Below, one piece after another: positions 34,001-41,257 of a stretch of 64,000 nt of DNA. A program made the position numbers and the translations under genes. The notes beneath the pieces are model-generated. The model saw only the letters and a list, made by a program, of their open reading frames with translations, did not search any database and was not told the DNA's origin. The DNA is from Anadara kagoshimensis. Its lineage: Eukaryota > Mollusca > Bivalvia > Arcoida > Arcidae. Where the stretch lies: positions 24,974,583 through 25,038,582 of the forward strand of contig CM037874.1 of the NCBI GenBank assembly GCA_021292105.1, in the 5' to 3' direction. How positions within the stretch are numbered: the first letter of the stretch is position 1; the number at the start of each line of letters is the position of its first letter.

Positions 34001-36068
34001 TGTTGTCAAATTTTTATCCGTGTAAAGTTTATTATATGGGACAAGTATTTAATAGTGTTGAGCATGCATATCAGTTTCGGAAGGCGGTGGACCATGGATT
34101 TTTAGAGTTAGCGAATGACATTAAGGGTTGTAGGACTGGAAAGGATGCGAAATTGTTGTCGAATGTGTTGTGTAGTAGTCGTTTGTGGCATGAGAGCAAG
34201 AGACAGATTATGGATGAACTGTTAGACCTGAAATTTGAACAAGTGAAAGAGTTTGCGAGATATTTGATTGAAAGTAGAGACAGAGTGCTTGTGCATAATG
34301 TGGCCGATAGATATTGGGGAAGTGGAAGATACGGTGATGGAGAGAATGTGTTTGGACAAATGTTAATGGTGCTTAGAGACAGACGTGTTAATTTAATGAC
34401 AAGAGTGGCTGTTTTTGGATCTAGTTATGTAAAGAGAGTAGACATGTGGTGCAAGGGTGATTTTAGGGTGCCAGTGAATGTGCGTTGTTTCGGGAAAGGC
34501 GGTATGAGAGCGGACAGTATTGATAGTGAACTATTTCGTCAGTTGTTGTGTTACAAGCCCCACGTAGTGTATATTCAGTTAGGTGGTAATGACGTTTCTC
34601 CAACTTGTGGACTTGAGATCCACTTTCTTTGTGTAACCTCAGAGACATTAATTGTCCATAAAATATTTAATTTTCTTTTAAAAGTGTAAATATTAGTTAT
34701 GGAATTTTTTAGTTTATTTTAGAAATAAATTTGTAGAGACCGGTACAATTACTTTTCTGAGGTGATCAGTTGCGACTTTGTTCGTGAGATCCACTCTCTT
34801 TGTGTAACTTCAGAGATACTAATTGTCCATAAATTTTGTCATATATTAGTTATCCATTTTAATTTGTATACTATCACAAAAAGCTTCTAAACTTCTCATT
34901 TTCTTTTTAATTCTAAATCATTGTGATGGATAACTAATAAAATAAATGGATCCCGTGAGAACCACGTCCTCGTCGTGGGATCTGGAAAAATGTTCAGTTA
35001 TTAACGTCAATTATTTATATAATTAAATTAATTAATTATTTATCAACAGTGCCATGTTTTGAATAATTAATTTTTTTTTATTATATAATAATGGCATATA
35101 TAACTCTCCATGGCAAAGTGTTCTCGATATATTAGCCGATATACTTCACTGAACACAACCTTGCCCTTATACAGCTGATACTAGTTATCGTATTGCGCAT
35201 GCGTAAGTGTAAATAACGCCAGCCTACTACCTGGATTATACGGCCTTAAGTGTAAATAACGTCAGCCAAAAATTATACTTGGCAAAAAAAAATTAGTTCT
35301 GGCGAAAGTTTTGGAGAAAAAAAGATTGAAGTCAGTGTGACCCCTGTATTGAATACGAATAGTCTTTCACAAAAGTTCAAACAACCGGAGGCCGTTCTAA
35401 TTATTGACCAATACTCTCGAATGCCAAAACCCATTATTTTTTGTGATTTTATTTCCATAGCAAAAAATAGCGAAAATTAGATTACCACGAAAATTTCCAG
35501 TTATGCGGTATCATGGCAGATGTGGCACATCGAAGAACCCCCTGCACATTGTGACTGCTAAGCACACTCATTAGTCATAGGTAAAAAAGAAATCTGCAAC
35601 TTATCTGGTTTTGTTTCGATTTAAGTGAAATATTCTTGACTGGGACTATACCCCAATCACTCATTCAATCACAGTAGCTCATGTGAGATAAACCAGATTA
35701 TGTGACAACTACACGTGAAATATACAAGATGACATTAAAGGGATGACATGAAAGGGCTATGAAAGATTTTCGTTCCTCATCATATACAGGTTCATGATTT
35801 CGAAAGAAAACTCTTATATACAAATAGATTTATCAGGATAGCTAGAATTTAAACAAATGCGGGAGGGTGGCAAGTTTCACCACATGTGATGGTTTCAAAA
35901 GGCCGATTAAGCGTAAAGAACGAAACTGAATTCACGACTGGTACCGTATATCGAAGAAGCAATTATAATGGACTGCTTAACAAATCTCAAGAGTCAAAAA
36001 ATGCAACGAAAAAGTCTGTAAATCAGACAATGAAACTAAATTCACTCACTTGCACAGCACAGCGCCAT
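12917..36068 (-). CDS. PRPF19: PRPF19, pre-mRNA-processing factor 19 (U-box E3 ubiquitin ligase), complete, 17 coding exons
   Basis: Prp19 is the core of the NTC complex. It forms a tetramer, ubiquitylates spliceosomal proteins and activates the spliceosome; it also acts in DNA-damage signalling. Coding exons on the - strand are 36050-36068, 30997-31146, 30474-30550, 30051-30108, 23957-24040, 23514-23581, 22628-22705, 22011-22052, 19646-19720, 19136-19211, 18064-18173, 16753-16908, 16171-16240, 14776-14931, 14146-14246, 13697-13758 and 12917-13061. They sum to 1527 nt (508 residues plus stop), against 504 in human as I recall it. All junctions have GT/AG ends and the phases fit. The U-box is at about residues 1-70, the coiled coil at about 83-130, and seven WD40 repeats at about 218-508. 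The start MALCCAISNEVPE matches the family N-terminus. No frameshift or lost exon is seen. The gene is expanded to 23 kb by transposons in its introns. Confidence 0.97.
13697..13758 (-). CDS. PRPF19: PRPF19 exon 16 (WD40)
   Basis: [20 protein letters not shown]. Ends with two bases of an Arg codon completed by the next exon. Confidence 0.97.
14146..14246 (-). CDS. PRPF19: PRPF19 exon 15 (WD40)
   Basis: [20 protein letters not shown] then [14 protein letters not shown]. Confidence 0.97.
14600..14735. mobile_element. Small TIR element in PRPF19 intron 14
   Basis: The left end GGCCAGTTGCAAAAAGC and the inverted right end (GGCCCCAGCGGCATAAAGC) match over about 30 bp, with TAACTTAA-like continuations. 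Ends beginning with a G/C-rich block then GTTGCA resemble PIF/Harbinger-type MITEs; no target duplication was confirmed. Confidence 0.55.
14776..14931 (-). CDS. PRPF19: PRPF19 exon 14 (WD40)
   Basis: [40 protein letters not shown], then [12 protein letters not shown]. Confidence 0.97.
15049..15636. mobile_element. TIR element with hairpin ends in PRPF19 intron 13
   Basis: A 38-bp end (15057-15094) recurs inverted at 15589-15626, with 31 of 38 bases equal. AGCCAAT lies outside each end (15042-15048, 15637-15643) and may be the target duplication. The right end also folds on itself, with a perfect 16-bp stem at 15588-15603 and 15612-15627. Its AGTATATCGGC...ATACTGTCGC motif recurs inside the end of the element at 32803-35267, suggesting related elements. 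A short - strand coding-like stretch with a splice donor lies inside. Confidence 0.55.
16171..16240 (-). CDS. PRPF19: PRPF19 exon 13 (WD40)
   Basis: [20 protein letters not shown] then SQHG. The following intron carries the hairpin-ended TIR element. Confidence 0.96.
16380..16470 (+). repeat. Dispersed repeat family R1, partial copy
   Basis: Only the left block is present: AAACACAAACATACCAGACC, then TGTCAAAAT, AATCCCAAAAGCAAAGTG. In PRPF19 intron 12. Confidence 0.6.
16753..16908 (-). CDS. PRPF19: PRPF19 exon 12 (WD40)
   Basis: [20 protein letters not shown], then [20 protein letters not shown] and SSSTDT. Phase 0 on both sides. Confidence 0.97.
17101..17180. repeat. Three-copy 27-bp tandem repeat
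   Basis: Three head-to-tail units contain ATAGTTGCCAATTCAACTAA plus ATAAAA. It lies in PRPF19 intron 11. Confidence 0.85.
18064..18173 (-). CDS. PRPF19: PRPF19 exon 11 (WD40)
   Basis: [37 protein letters not shown]. The GHTKKVTSV block is near-invariant in the family. Confidence 0.97.
18240..18490. repeat. Intronic dispersed repeat, paired with 22755-22995
   Basis: It shares TTTGTGATTT-CACTTATGTTCAA, GAGCAAACCA/AAGCAAACCA, TTTGCAACAAGTTTTGTGAA/TTTGGACAAAGTTTTATAAA, AATAGTGSTT and GAAGGACAGA in order with a copy in intron 6. Family unknown. Confidence 0.6.
18560..19095 (-). mobile_element. Degraded tRNA-derived SINE, interrupted
   Basis: The tRNA-like head on the - strand (about 19090-18990) reads GGGACCTTGGTGACTGAGTG and has a box B-like GGTTTGAACCC. 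A tail part lies at 18560-18715 (antisense AGTAATGGTGTTTAAGACTC and CTTAGAAAACTACCG). The middle is either diverged or an insertion. Confidence 0.45.
19136..19211 (-). CDS. PRPF19: PRPF19 exon 10 (start of WD40 propeller)
   Basis: [20 protein letters not shown] then AKIVTG; first strands of the WD40 domain. Confidence 0.97.
19646..19720 (-). CDS. PRPF19: PRPF19 exon 9
   Basis: [20 protein letters not shown] then LASHT, the conserved stretch just before the propeller. Phase 0 on both sides. Confidence 0.97.
20763..21922. mobile_element. 1.16-kb TIR element in PRPF19 intron 8
   Basis: Ends CAGGGCTCAAAATAAGGGCG and (inverse) CAGGGCTCAAATTAGATTTT are flanked by CTATC direct repeats (20758-20762, 21923-21927). 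Each end carries paired CTTCGCCCT or CTTCTCCCT motifs. The interior has an A-run (21628-21650) but no transposase-like frame. CAGGGCTC-type ends are hAT-like, but hAT targets are usually 8 bp, so the superfamily is open. Confidence 0.6.
22011..22052 (-). CDS. PRPF19: PRPF19 exon 8 (42-nt micro-exon)
   Basis: [14 protein letters not shown], phase 0 on both sides. Skipping this exon would keep the frame. Confidence 0.96.
22300..22535 (-). mobile_element. Degraded SINE fragment
   Basis: Read on the - strand it begins GGGTCTTAGTGGCTTAGTTG, a tRNA-like head. A later antisense block, TGGTGGAAGAAACCAGAGTG, resembles the block at 18635 (GATGGAGGAAACTGGAGTA). In PRPF19 intron 7. Confidence 0.5.
22628..22705 (-). 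CDS. PRPF19: PRPF19 exon 7 (linker)
   Basis: [20 protein letters not shown] then EEVLQK. Acidic linker, both borders phase 0. Confidence 0.95.
22755..22995. repeat. Intronic dispersed repeat, second copy
   Basis: Partner of 18240-18490; similar order and length, roughly 70 percent alike by eye. In PRPF19 intron 6. Confidence 0.6.
23514..23581 (-). CDS. PRPF19: PRPF19 exon 6 (linker)
   Basis: [20 protein letters not shown] then PQP. This is the Ala/Pro-rich linker, variable in the family. Confidence 0.95.
23957..24040 (-). CDS. PRPF19: PRPF19 exon 5 (coiled coil)
   Basis: [20 protein letters not shown] then KEVTAARE, the second half of the coiled coil and nearly identical to vertebrate Prp19 as I know it. 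Donor GTAAGT, acceptor TTACAG. Confidence 0.97.
24588..25003 (+). repeat. Inner inverted-repeat arm, left
   Basis: About 415 bp, matching 28390-28812 on the other strand at roughly 95 percent by eye. It includes the same open frame ([20 protein letters not shown] onward) on both arms. Ends near GTGTACTGGGAATTG motifs that repeat several times around both arms. Confidence 0.85.
25545..25930 (+). pseudogene. Broken mariner transposase segment (first catalytic Asp region)
   Basis: Translation shows MDETWIHHL (first Asp of the DD34D triad region), then after stops and shifts [23 protein letters not shown], a [11 protein letters not shown] block and GKLRK. This order matches the middle of mariner transposases. 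Stops and frameshifts interrupt it. Confidence 0.75.
26299..26651 (+). mobile_element. tRNA-derived SINE (family S2) with perfect 14-bp target duplication
   Basis: The head is GGCCGCGGTTGCCTAATGAA with a box B-like GTTCGAGTCC. The body is rich in GTGGGAAAGTG and GTACGCTTGTC, and the tail is a (CCAA)n run. The direct repeat CCCATTTCCGATTG is at 26285-26298 and 26652-26665. It is a different family from S1. It sits between the two mariner segments of the composite element. Confidence 0.9.
27225..27720 (+). pseudogene. Broken mariner transposase segment (C-terminal half)
   Basis: Across shifting frames it shows [38 protein letters not shown], then [20 protein letters not shown] and NYIDKKRW. 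This is the order seen in the C-terminal half of mariner transposases. It is a second remnant: it overlaps in content with the segment at 25545-25930. Confidence 0.75.
28390..28812 (-). repeat. Inner inverted-repeat arm, right
   Basis: Inverse of the left arm. Between the arms lie about 3.4 kb, so the locus could fold into a very long hairpin in the PRPF19 pre-mRNA. The frames on the arms look non-functional: the short frame is conserved only because the arms are. Confidence 0.85.
30051..30108 (-). CDS. PRPF19: PRPF19 exon 4 (coiled coil)
   Basis: Residues 83-101, [19 protein letters not shown], the start of the tetramerisation coiled coil. The following intron is 6 kb and holds the composite TIR element. 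Confidence 0.97.
30474..30550 (-). CDS. PRPF19: PRPF19 exon 3
   Basis: Residues 57-82: [20 protein letters not shown] then LQDEW. This is the conserved linker after the U-box leading into the coiled coil. It ends in phase 0 at GTAACA. Confidence 0.97.
30650..30935 (-). repeat. Dispersed repeat family R1, copy in PRPF19 intron 2
   Basis: In antisense it has ATCCAAAATTATCCTGGATA, TTTGATTACACAAGTGGTGG, GTGGCTAG, TCTTCCGGAACACC and TCACTTCCCTGTTAAAAGTT. These are the R1 blocks in reverse order. One of the more complete copies. Confidence 0.75.
30997..31146 (-). CDS. PRPF19: PRPF19 exon 2 (U-box)
   Basis: Residues 7-56: [40 protein letters not shown] and on to LLDIK. This is most of the U-box, the E2-binding fold that is RING-like without zinc. 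The acceptor is a run of T followed by CAG, with a SINE only about 20 bases upstream in the intron. Confidence 0.97.
31167..31509 (+). mobile_element. tRNA-derived SINE (family S1) beside PRPF19 exon 2
   Basis: It starts CCACTGCGGTAGCTCAGTTG, with box B GGTTCAAACCCC, GGGTCTGACCCAAGACTTGA, CACTCGGCATTACGAAATG, the tail GATATAAGTGAAAAATTATT and (CACT)n. ACTAACTGAAAA occurs on both sides (31142-31153 and 31510-31521), so the target duplication includes the exon 2 splice acceptor. It lies antisense to PRPF19. Confidence 0.92.
32811..32935 (+). repeat. Left terminal inverted repeat
   Basis: Begins TTATTTACACTTAAGGCCGT and contains ACGCATGCGCAATACGATAA. It is followed by a near repeat, CACTGAAGTATATCGGC (32960-32976), of its own inner edge. 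Confidence 0.9.
33360..33870. repeat. ~115-bp tandem repeat block inside the MULE-like element
   Basis: Units start at CGTTAATC in 33386, 33500, 33615, 33723 and 33765 (spacing 114, 115, 108 and 42). Each full unit carries CTTAATC-AATTAAGACCCGTG, ACATAGGATACTGAGTAATT and CTGTGAACATGGGATGCTGC. It ends about 90 bases before the NADAR start codon. Confidence 0.85.
33961..34689 (+). CDS. NADAR domain fused to an SGNH-hydrolase-like domain, transposon-borne, C-terminus probably truncated
   Basis: A 242-residue single-exon frame. Residues 5-148 match NADAR (YbiA/DUF1768): LSNFYP (15-20), [11 protein letters not shown] (32-42), a Trp near 76 followed by [10 protein letters not shown], and [19 protein letters not shown] near 116-136. 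NADAR proteins cleave N-glycosidic bonds of ADP-ribose-type substrates, and some bacterial members remove ADP-ribose from guanine in DNA. Residues 149-211 look like the start of an SGNH fold: [12 protein letters not shown] (block I, GSS for the usual GDS) and IQLGGND (block III). The Asp-x-x-His block expected later is absent. The last ~30 residues come from a segment repeated at 34775-34833, so the end is likely broken. The second ATG (Met3) is an equally good start. Codon content is GC-richer than its surroundings. Function in the host is unknown. Confidence 0.8.
   Translation: MRMASLFFKGEDCVLSNFYPCKVYYMGQVFNSVEHAYQFRKAVDHGFLELANDIKGCRTGKDAKLLSNVLCSSRLWHESKRQIMDELLDLKFEQVKEFARYLIESRDRVLVHNVADRYWGSGRYGDGENVFGQMLMVLRDRRVNLMTRVAVFGSSYVKRVDMWCKGDFRVPVNVRCFGKGGMRADSIDSELFRQLLCYKPHVVYIQLGGNDVSPTCGLEIHFLCVTSETLIVHKIFNFLLKV
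34610..34833. repeat. ~55-bp direct repeat pair at the end of the NADAR-SGNH frame
   Basis: GAGATCCACTTTCTTTGTGT with AATTGTCCATAAA (34610-34661) recurs as GAGATCCACTCTCTTTGTGT with the same ending (34775-34833). The first copy supplies the last residues and stop of the open frame. Confidence 0.8.
35135..35259 (-). repeat. Right terminal inverted repeat
   Basis: Inverse of 32811-32935, 121 of 125 bases equal. The next bases outward are CGTCAGCC and then the target duplication. Confidence 0.9.
35515..35675 (+). mobile_element. SINE S1 fragment (3' half)
   Basis: Retains ATCGAAGAACCCCCTGCA, CGATTTAAGTGAAATATTCT and TTGACTGGGAC plus a CACTCATTCAATC tail. The tRNA head is lost. Confidence 0.6.
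36050..36068 (-). CDS. PRPF19: PRPF19 exon 1 (19 nt coding)
   Basis: It encodes MALCCA plus the first base of Ile7 and ends at a GTGAGT donor. The one-base overhang joins exon 2 (TTAGTAATGAG) to give ISNEVPE, as the family requires. No other ATG between 31147 and 36050 gives a PRP19 start. The ATG context CAAAATGGCGCT resembles the TISU type used with short 5' UTRs. Confidence 0.88.
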
Positions 36069-36077
36069 TTTGCTTTT

Positions 36078-36087
36078 GTCACGTGAC
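36078..36087. promoter_or_regulatory. Palindromic E-box just upstream of PRPF19 ATG
   Basis: GTCACGTGAC lies 10 bases before the start codon on the PRPF19 strand. CACGTG is the binding site of Myc/Max, USF and related factors. Its position suggests the transcription start is very close and the 5' UTR short. That is inference. Confidence 0.45.
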
Positions 36088-36152
36088 CAGTAATTTTGAA
36101 AATAATATCGAAAATGGATCAGATCCAGCCCTAAATATCCGGAAATTGTATT

Positions 36153-36164
36153 GGGGGGGGGGGG
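36153..36164. repeat. Poly(G) run
   Basis: Twelve G residues in a row. Confidence 0.9.
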
Positions 36165-36168
36165 TATT

Positions 36169-39045
36169 TTATAATTTCTTCCACTGGATACCAGAGACAT
36201 ATACAATACTTGCACAATTTGAATTATATAAACATAATTTTATATTATTGTTTCCAACAGAGACATATAAAACTCTGTTCCAACAGAGTATATCACTCCA
36301 TTAAATCCACGGCGGGCACCATTTGATCTCATTCTGTGGGTATTATCCAAAAAACACTCATTACCGGTAAATCGATATGAAAAATGTTTTTCTCATTTAT
36401 TATGTATAAAAACACAAGCTATCATCATACCCATGAATGATTCTTTATCTCAATGTAAGCAACAAGTTGATTAATGTATTTTTGATCATACAAATGGAAT
36501 GTATTTATTTCCCCAATATACAGATATCATATACAGAGCCGCGAGTCATAAGAATCAGAATGCGATCACGCCCTCATGAAAGGGCATTTTTCAGTCTTGA
36601 AACTTTGGCAACAAAGTGGACAAGAGTCACCCTCAAGAATTAGCCATTATGATTCAAAGATAACAAAATTAGATCATATATTAACCTACAAAATTTGCCG
36701 AAATTAGATACAGTCGAGTTCTGTTTTTTAGGAAACTTTGCACGTTTTTTTTACTTTTAAGTGATTGATAAAATTTAAGCCTAAACCGAATATATAATAG
36801 TTTTGGAAATGATGGGGTGCGATGGTTAAATCGAAATCAGAGTTTAACTGTTCACGAATCGATCTTCTGACTCGATATTTGGTCCTACGCAACCGGTGAT
36901 GTTTCCACAATCACTTTCGGCTTTACTAAGATTTTTTTTAACTTAAAACTATTAAAATTAAAATTTTATTTTTTGTGTTCTTATTTAAGATAATCAGGAA
37001 TTTAAGGTGTCATTTTAAGGATCGCTTCAAGCTTATAAATATTAATATTCTATAATAGTCTAGTTTTGTTGAACAGTATTTTATTCTCAAAATTAGCGTA
37101 ATTTAAACAAACTGATTATTCAGATTTCTTTGCCGGCTAAAGTTAAAGAAAATCTTATTAAATGGAATTATTATGGTCAGGTTCTACCTTCACAATCATC
37201 CCTGACTTCACTTAACATTGGTGTCAGGTGCTACCTTTTGACGAATTCTTATCTTTATTTTTTATGAAAATAGATAATGCATTTAAATGTAACACATGAC
37301 ATATTTCAACATACATTCATATAGTAACTGAAAATCATGAGACATGTGACAGTTTTACGTAGTAGAAACTACGATTTTTATTGACTGAACTATTTATATA
37401 AATAAAAAACTAAAATAATTGTTGTTACTAAGTTTAAAATAACTAAAATAAAAAAATCAATACTGAAGAGTAAATCAATAAATCAATCATAATCAATGTA
37501 AAATTTACGTCATAATACATGTACATGTATAATATGAGGTCATTTTGCAATTCTGACACAACATGTCGCAAAGTGTACATATAAGTAACATATAAGTAAT
37601 AATAATATATATAGACTCAAAATTAGTTCATGGCAGTGTTGTCATATACCTTTTTTGAATATATTTTATTATCAAATTTAAAAATGGTTCATGACATATA
37701 TGATACTACCCTGTTTCAAGGAAATGAATATATTTTAGGAACATGTACGTATAGTAGGTCGATGTCTGTTTAGACTTTGAAACAATAAAAACATGTCTTA
37801 AGCCTTTTATATACCCGACTTAAAATAGCCTGATCTCCGTGGGGTATGATACAGCAAATATACCCAAATATACACCTGTTATCATTTCGGGAAGTTATTT
37901 TTTATTTATTGAAAACAAATGACTAAGACCAAAAATAGGTGTCAGAAATTGAGAACATTATTTATTTTCAGTATAACCGATAAGACTCACGATCAACGGT
38001 TACGTATGAAGAATAATTTAGAATTGAATTATGAGTTGATATTGACGGATGAAACTAATTTTAAATCGTAATACGAAAACCCGGAAGAAATGATACTTTA
38101 AAATGTAATTTATATAATTAGAAACGAAACTTTGATTCTTTTTTTAAACTTAAGAACTGTTGCATCGGATTTTATGCTAATTTATGTACAGCGATAATCT
38201 CCCTTACAACATAAATAATAAGCGTTGTTAATTTTCTGAAATCTAATTCAAATTCAAATTTCAATATTTTCTTTTTTCAAATCTGAAATCTTCAACAATG
38301 AATTTTGCACCATGCTGAAAAATAACTGACAACTTCATTTCTTTTTAAAATCCCAAAATCAAATAATAATGATATCATTATATTTCTTAACCCAACAATT
38401 TTGGGTTAAATATGATTAACTTTAGTATAATTTAGACATTCGTCTTATTTCTTTCTTTGATTCTTTCTTTCTTTCTTAATTGAATTAATTTCCTTAAAGA
38501 AGAAATATAAAAAGATAAAATGCTATGCAATACATTTTTTAATCTTTATTTTAGAAATGAAATTTCGCGTATTTTTATCTTTCAAGAGGAAAATCAAAAC
38601 CTGTATTTTTATTTTATCTATTTTTTTTTGTTTATGTGTTTGGTTTTATGTGTTGTGATGATTTTATTTCTTTTTTCTTTCATGTTCTTGTATTTCCCCC
38701 CAGTAAATTGCCAAGTACATTTTATTCATCTGTAAAGTTGTATATTTCATCATGTGCGCTAATTTTTTGTTAAATCTTTATTTTTATCTATTAAATAAAA
38801 TATGTTTAAAAACTAGAATAGGACATGACAAAAGTGAATTAATTTCATAGCTTTGTAACGTGTCCATAATTATACTTCAAAGTGTAAGGATAGATTTTTA
38901 GATTTTCGTTAAAATATGAGATAAAGAAAATTTTCAGGAAAACTGAGTAATTCTAAATCTTTCATGATGTGACATTTAACGTTCTACATTTCCCCTTTTC
39001 TAGTTTTTAGGTAACTTTTATTATAACATCAGCATTCATTTTTCG
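36169..39045. other. Intergenic sequence upstream of PRPF19, no gene recognised
   Basis: Strongly AT-rich, with short frames lacking any domain. A TTTC-rich run lies at 38447-38478. I see no intact mobile element. Confidence 0.55.
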
Positions 39046-39285
39046 GGGACTCGGTGAGCCAAAGGTCTGGAGCGTGCGTTTAGGAATCACAGTGCCTCTC
39101 ATTAAGTAGGTATGAATCCCGATCGGGCCTTTCCTAGTGTGAGTTTCAAGTTTGTTAATTCGCTTGGCGAGGGTCGGTGGTTTACTCCGGATACTCCGGT
39201 TTCCTCAACAATCAATGGTCTGATCGCCTCGATATAAGTGATATATCTTGTCTGGGCGTAAAACTACCGATTACTTCATTCTGTT
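39046..39285 (+). mobile_element. tRNA-derived SINE, family S3
   Basis: The head GGGGACTCGGTGAGCCAAAG lies ahead of a box B-like block (ATGAATCCCGATCGGG). The body has TTTACTCCGGATACTCCGGT and the tail GATATAAGTGATATATCTTG, then GGGCGTAAAAC. The tail is shared with S1 but the head differs. Confidence 0.7.
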
Positions 39286-40134
39286 GTTCCTGTTCATTTT
39301 CCTGCATAACAAGTAACTTTACAGAAACGGCAGTGATGAAACCAACATGCATGACGATTTCCTTCTGCATTAAAAATACATAACTACATCATCATATAAA
39401 GATTTTCAGATAATCGATAAATTTTTAAGTTACATATATTTTTATTTATTTATAGTGAAGCTAGTTTATCATTCAGATGGAATGTCAATTGTGATACATT
39501 TCGTTAAATTATCTTCAAGGTCTTATGAGACGGTACCGCCCAGTTAAATCATAAACACTACATAATGTACTATTTGATTAAACGATAGGTTAAAATATGG
39601 AACGCATTTAAATCTAAATATTTATTTTAATTTAAATAAATAAATAAATAAAACTTAATAAATGAAAAAGTACTACTTCTACGATTACTATAAATTGTAT
39701 TATTGTGTCACATGTCAATATACATTTGGATTTAAAAAAAACCTAACAGACATGCAAAAATACATAAAATGCATGGTATATAAAATATTGACACCCAGCC
39801 ACAAATGGCTTATGAGACACCTAAAACAATAATCAATTGCATATTTAAAAAGTTGTAATTAATAAATTGTTAAATTGTTAAAACTATTATACAACATTAA
39901 GCGATTTTCTCCTATACAACTTTCTATGAAAACACTACTTAAAACTAATTGTAGACGTGGTTCATTCATTAAAATAGTCAAAATTTTGCTTTATTCTCTC
40001 GCTTGTTGCTATTGCAATGCAAGAAAATATATATTGCTGAAAATGCCTGAATTATTTATTTATGCATGGCTTGAGAATAACTTAAATTAATTTTAAAACA
40101 GAGTGTCTATCTAAAGTGCCGCTATACAAACACA

Positions 40135-40318
40135 TGTACAATGTCTCTCATCGCTTAGATTAGAATCCCATTCGATGCAGACCCTCACGTGGCAAAATTT
40201 ATCAGTGAACTAAAGTGGTTTTCTCCGAATACTCCGATTTTCTCCATCATCCCAGAACTGACCGCCTCTATATAATTGAAATTTTCTTAAATGAATCATA
40301 AAACTCCATTACTTCACT
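40135..40318 (+). mobile_element. SINE family S3, degraded copy
   Basis: Has GTGGTTTTCTCCGAATACTC, CGATTTTCTCCATCATCC, the tail TATATAATTGAAATTTTCTT and CATAAAACTCCATTACTTCA. About 1.1 kb from the better copy. Confidence 0.6.
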
Positions 40319-40364
40319 CCATGCTTTATTAAACATACATTTTAATTTTTTTTTATTTCGGGAA

Positions 40365-40905
40365 GAAGCGACATCATCTCATTTCGGGAAGTAGCGACCT
40401 CATCTCATTTCTGAAGTAGCGGCATCATCTCATTTCGGAACTAGCATCATCATCTCATTTCGGGAAGAAGCGACATCATTTCATTTCAGGAAGTAGCGAC
40501 ATCATCTCATTTTGGGAAGAAGCGACCTCATCTCATTTCTGAAGTAGCATCATCATCATCTCATTTCGGGAAGTAGCGACATCATCACATTTCGGGAAGA
40601 AGCTACATCATCTCATTTCGGGAAGTAGCGACATCATCACATTTCGGGATGAAGCTACATCATCTCATTTCGGGAAGTAGCGACATCATCACATTTCGGG
40701 AAGTAGCGACATCATCACATTTCGGGATGAAGCTACATCATCCCATTTCGGGAAGTAGCGACATCATCACATTTCGGGATGAAGCTACATCATCTCATTT
40801 CGGGAAGAAGCTACATCATCTCATTTCGGGAAGTAGCGACATCATCACATTTCGGGAAGAAGCTACATTATCTCATTTCAGGAAGAATCGACATGACCTC
40901 ATTAT
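40365..40905. repeat. 26-bp minisatellite with two alternating unit types
   Basis: About 20 units of CATTTCGGGAAGTAGCGACA followed by TCATCT. From about 40560 on, a GTAGCGACATCATCAC type alternates with a GAAGCTACATCATCTC type, giving a 52-bp higher-order period. The 90-codon frame through it is an artefact of the repeat. Confidence 0.95.
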
Positions 40906-41102
40906 AAAAAGTAACAACTGACAATGAACGAATAGGATTAATATTTTGTTGCAAGATTCTAAATTTAACAGAAATCAGGAAGACGGTTTAAAGAAATGCA
41001 ATATCATTTTTAAAAGTGACGCACTTTAATTATGCTACAGCAACAAAATGCAAATTCATGCTGTATTTGAGTGAATACAAAAGAGGTCAACATTTGCACT
41101 TA

Positions 41103-41104
<2 letters not shown>

Positions 41105-41162
<58 letters not shown>

Positions 41163-41163
41163 A
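41105..41163. repeat. (AAAT)n microsatellite
   Basis: About 15 tetranucleotide units. Antisense frames through it give a Leu-Phe-Ile-Tyr repeat with no meaning. Confidence 0.95.
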
Positions 41164-41257
41164 CAAAAGCACACAAGGTGGTTGCAATATTATAATCATA
41201 TCCAATGCCAGTGCAATCATGAATGTATATTGTAAGTTACCAATCTGAATCATTTGA

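Larger units (their letters stand above)
32803..35267. mobile_element. 2.5-kb MULE-like TIR element carrying a NADAR-SGNH gene (PRPF19 intron 1)
   Basis: A 125-bp TIR (32811-32935) recurs inverted at 35135-35259 with 4 mismatches and no gaps. AAAAATTAT stands at 32794-32802 and at 35268-35276, exactly eight bases outside each TIR, giving a 9-bp target duplication. Long TIRs plus a 9-bp duplication are typical of Mutator-like elements. No transposase is encoded, so the element is non-autonomous. Inside are a ~115-bp tandem repeat block, one open reading frame of 242 codons with cellular-type domains, and a short direct repeat. The TIR itself holds GTTATTTACACTTA twice. High TIR identity implies a fairly recent insertion. 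Confidence 0.8.

Noticed and set aside
40365..40905. CRISPR-like array
   Set aside because: Units are contiguous with no unique spacers, and the window is eukaryotic; it is a minisatellite.
40649..40921. 90-codon frame with repeated HLISGSSDIITF
   Set aside because: It is the 26-bp minisatellite read through; three units make 26 codons, so the frame stays open by arithmetic.
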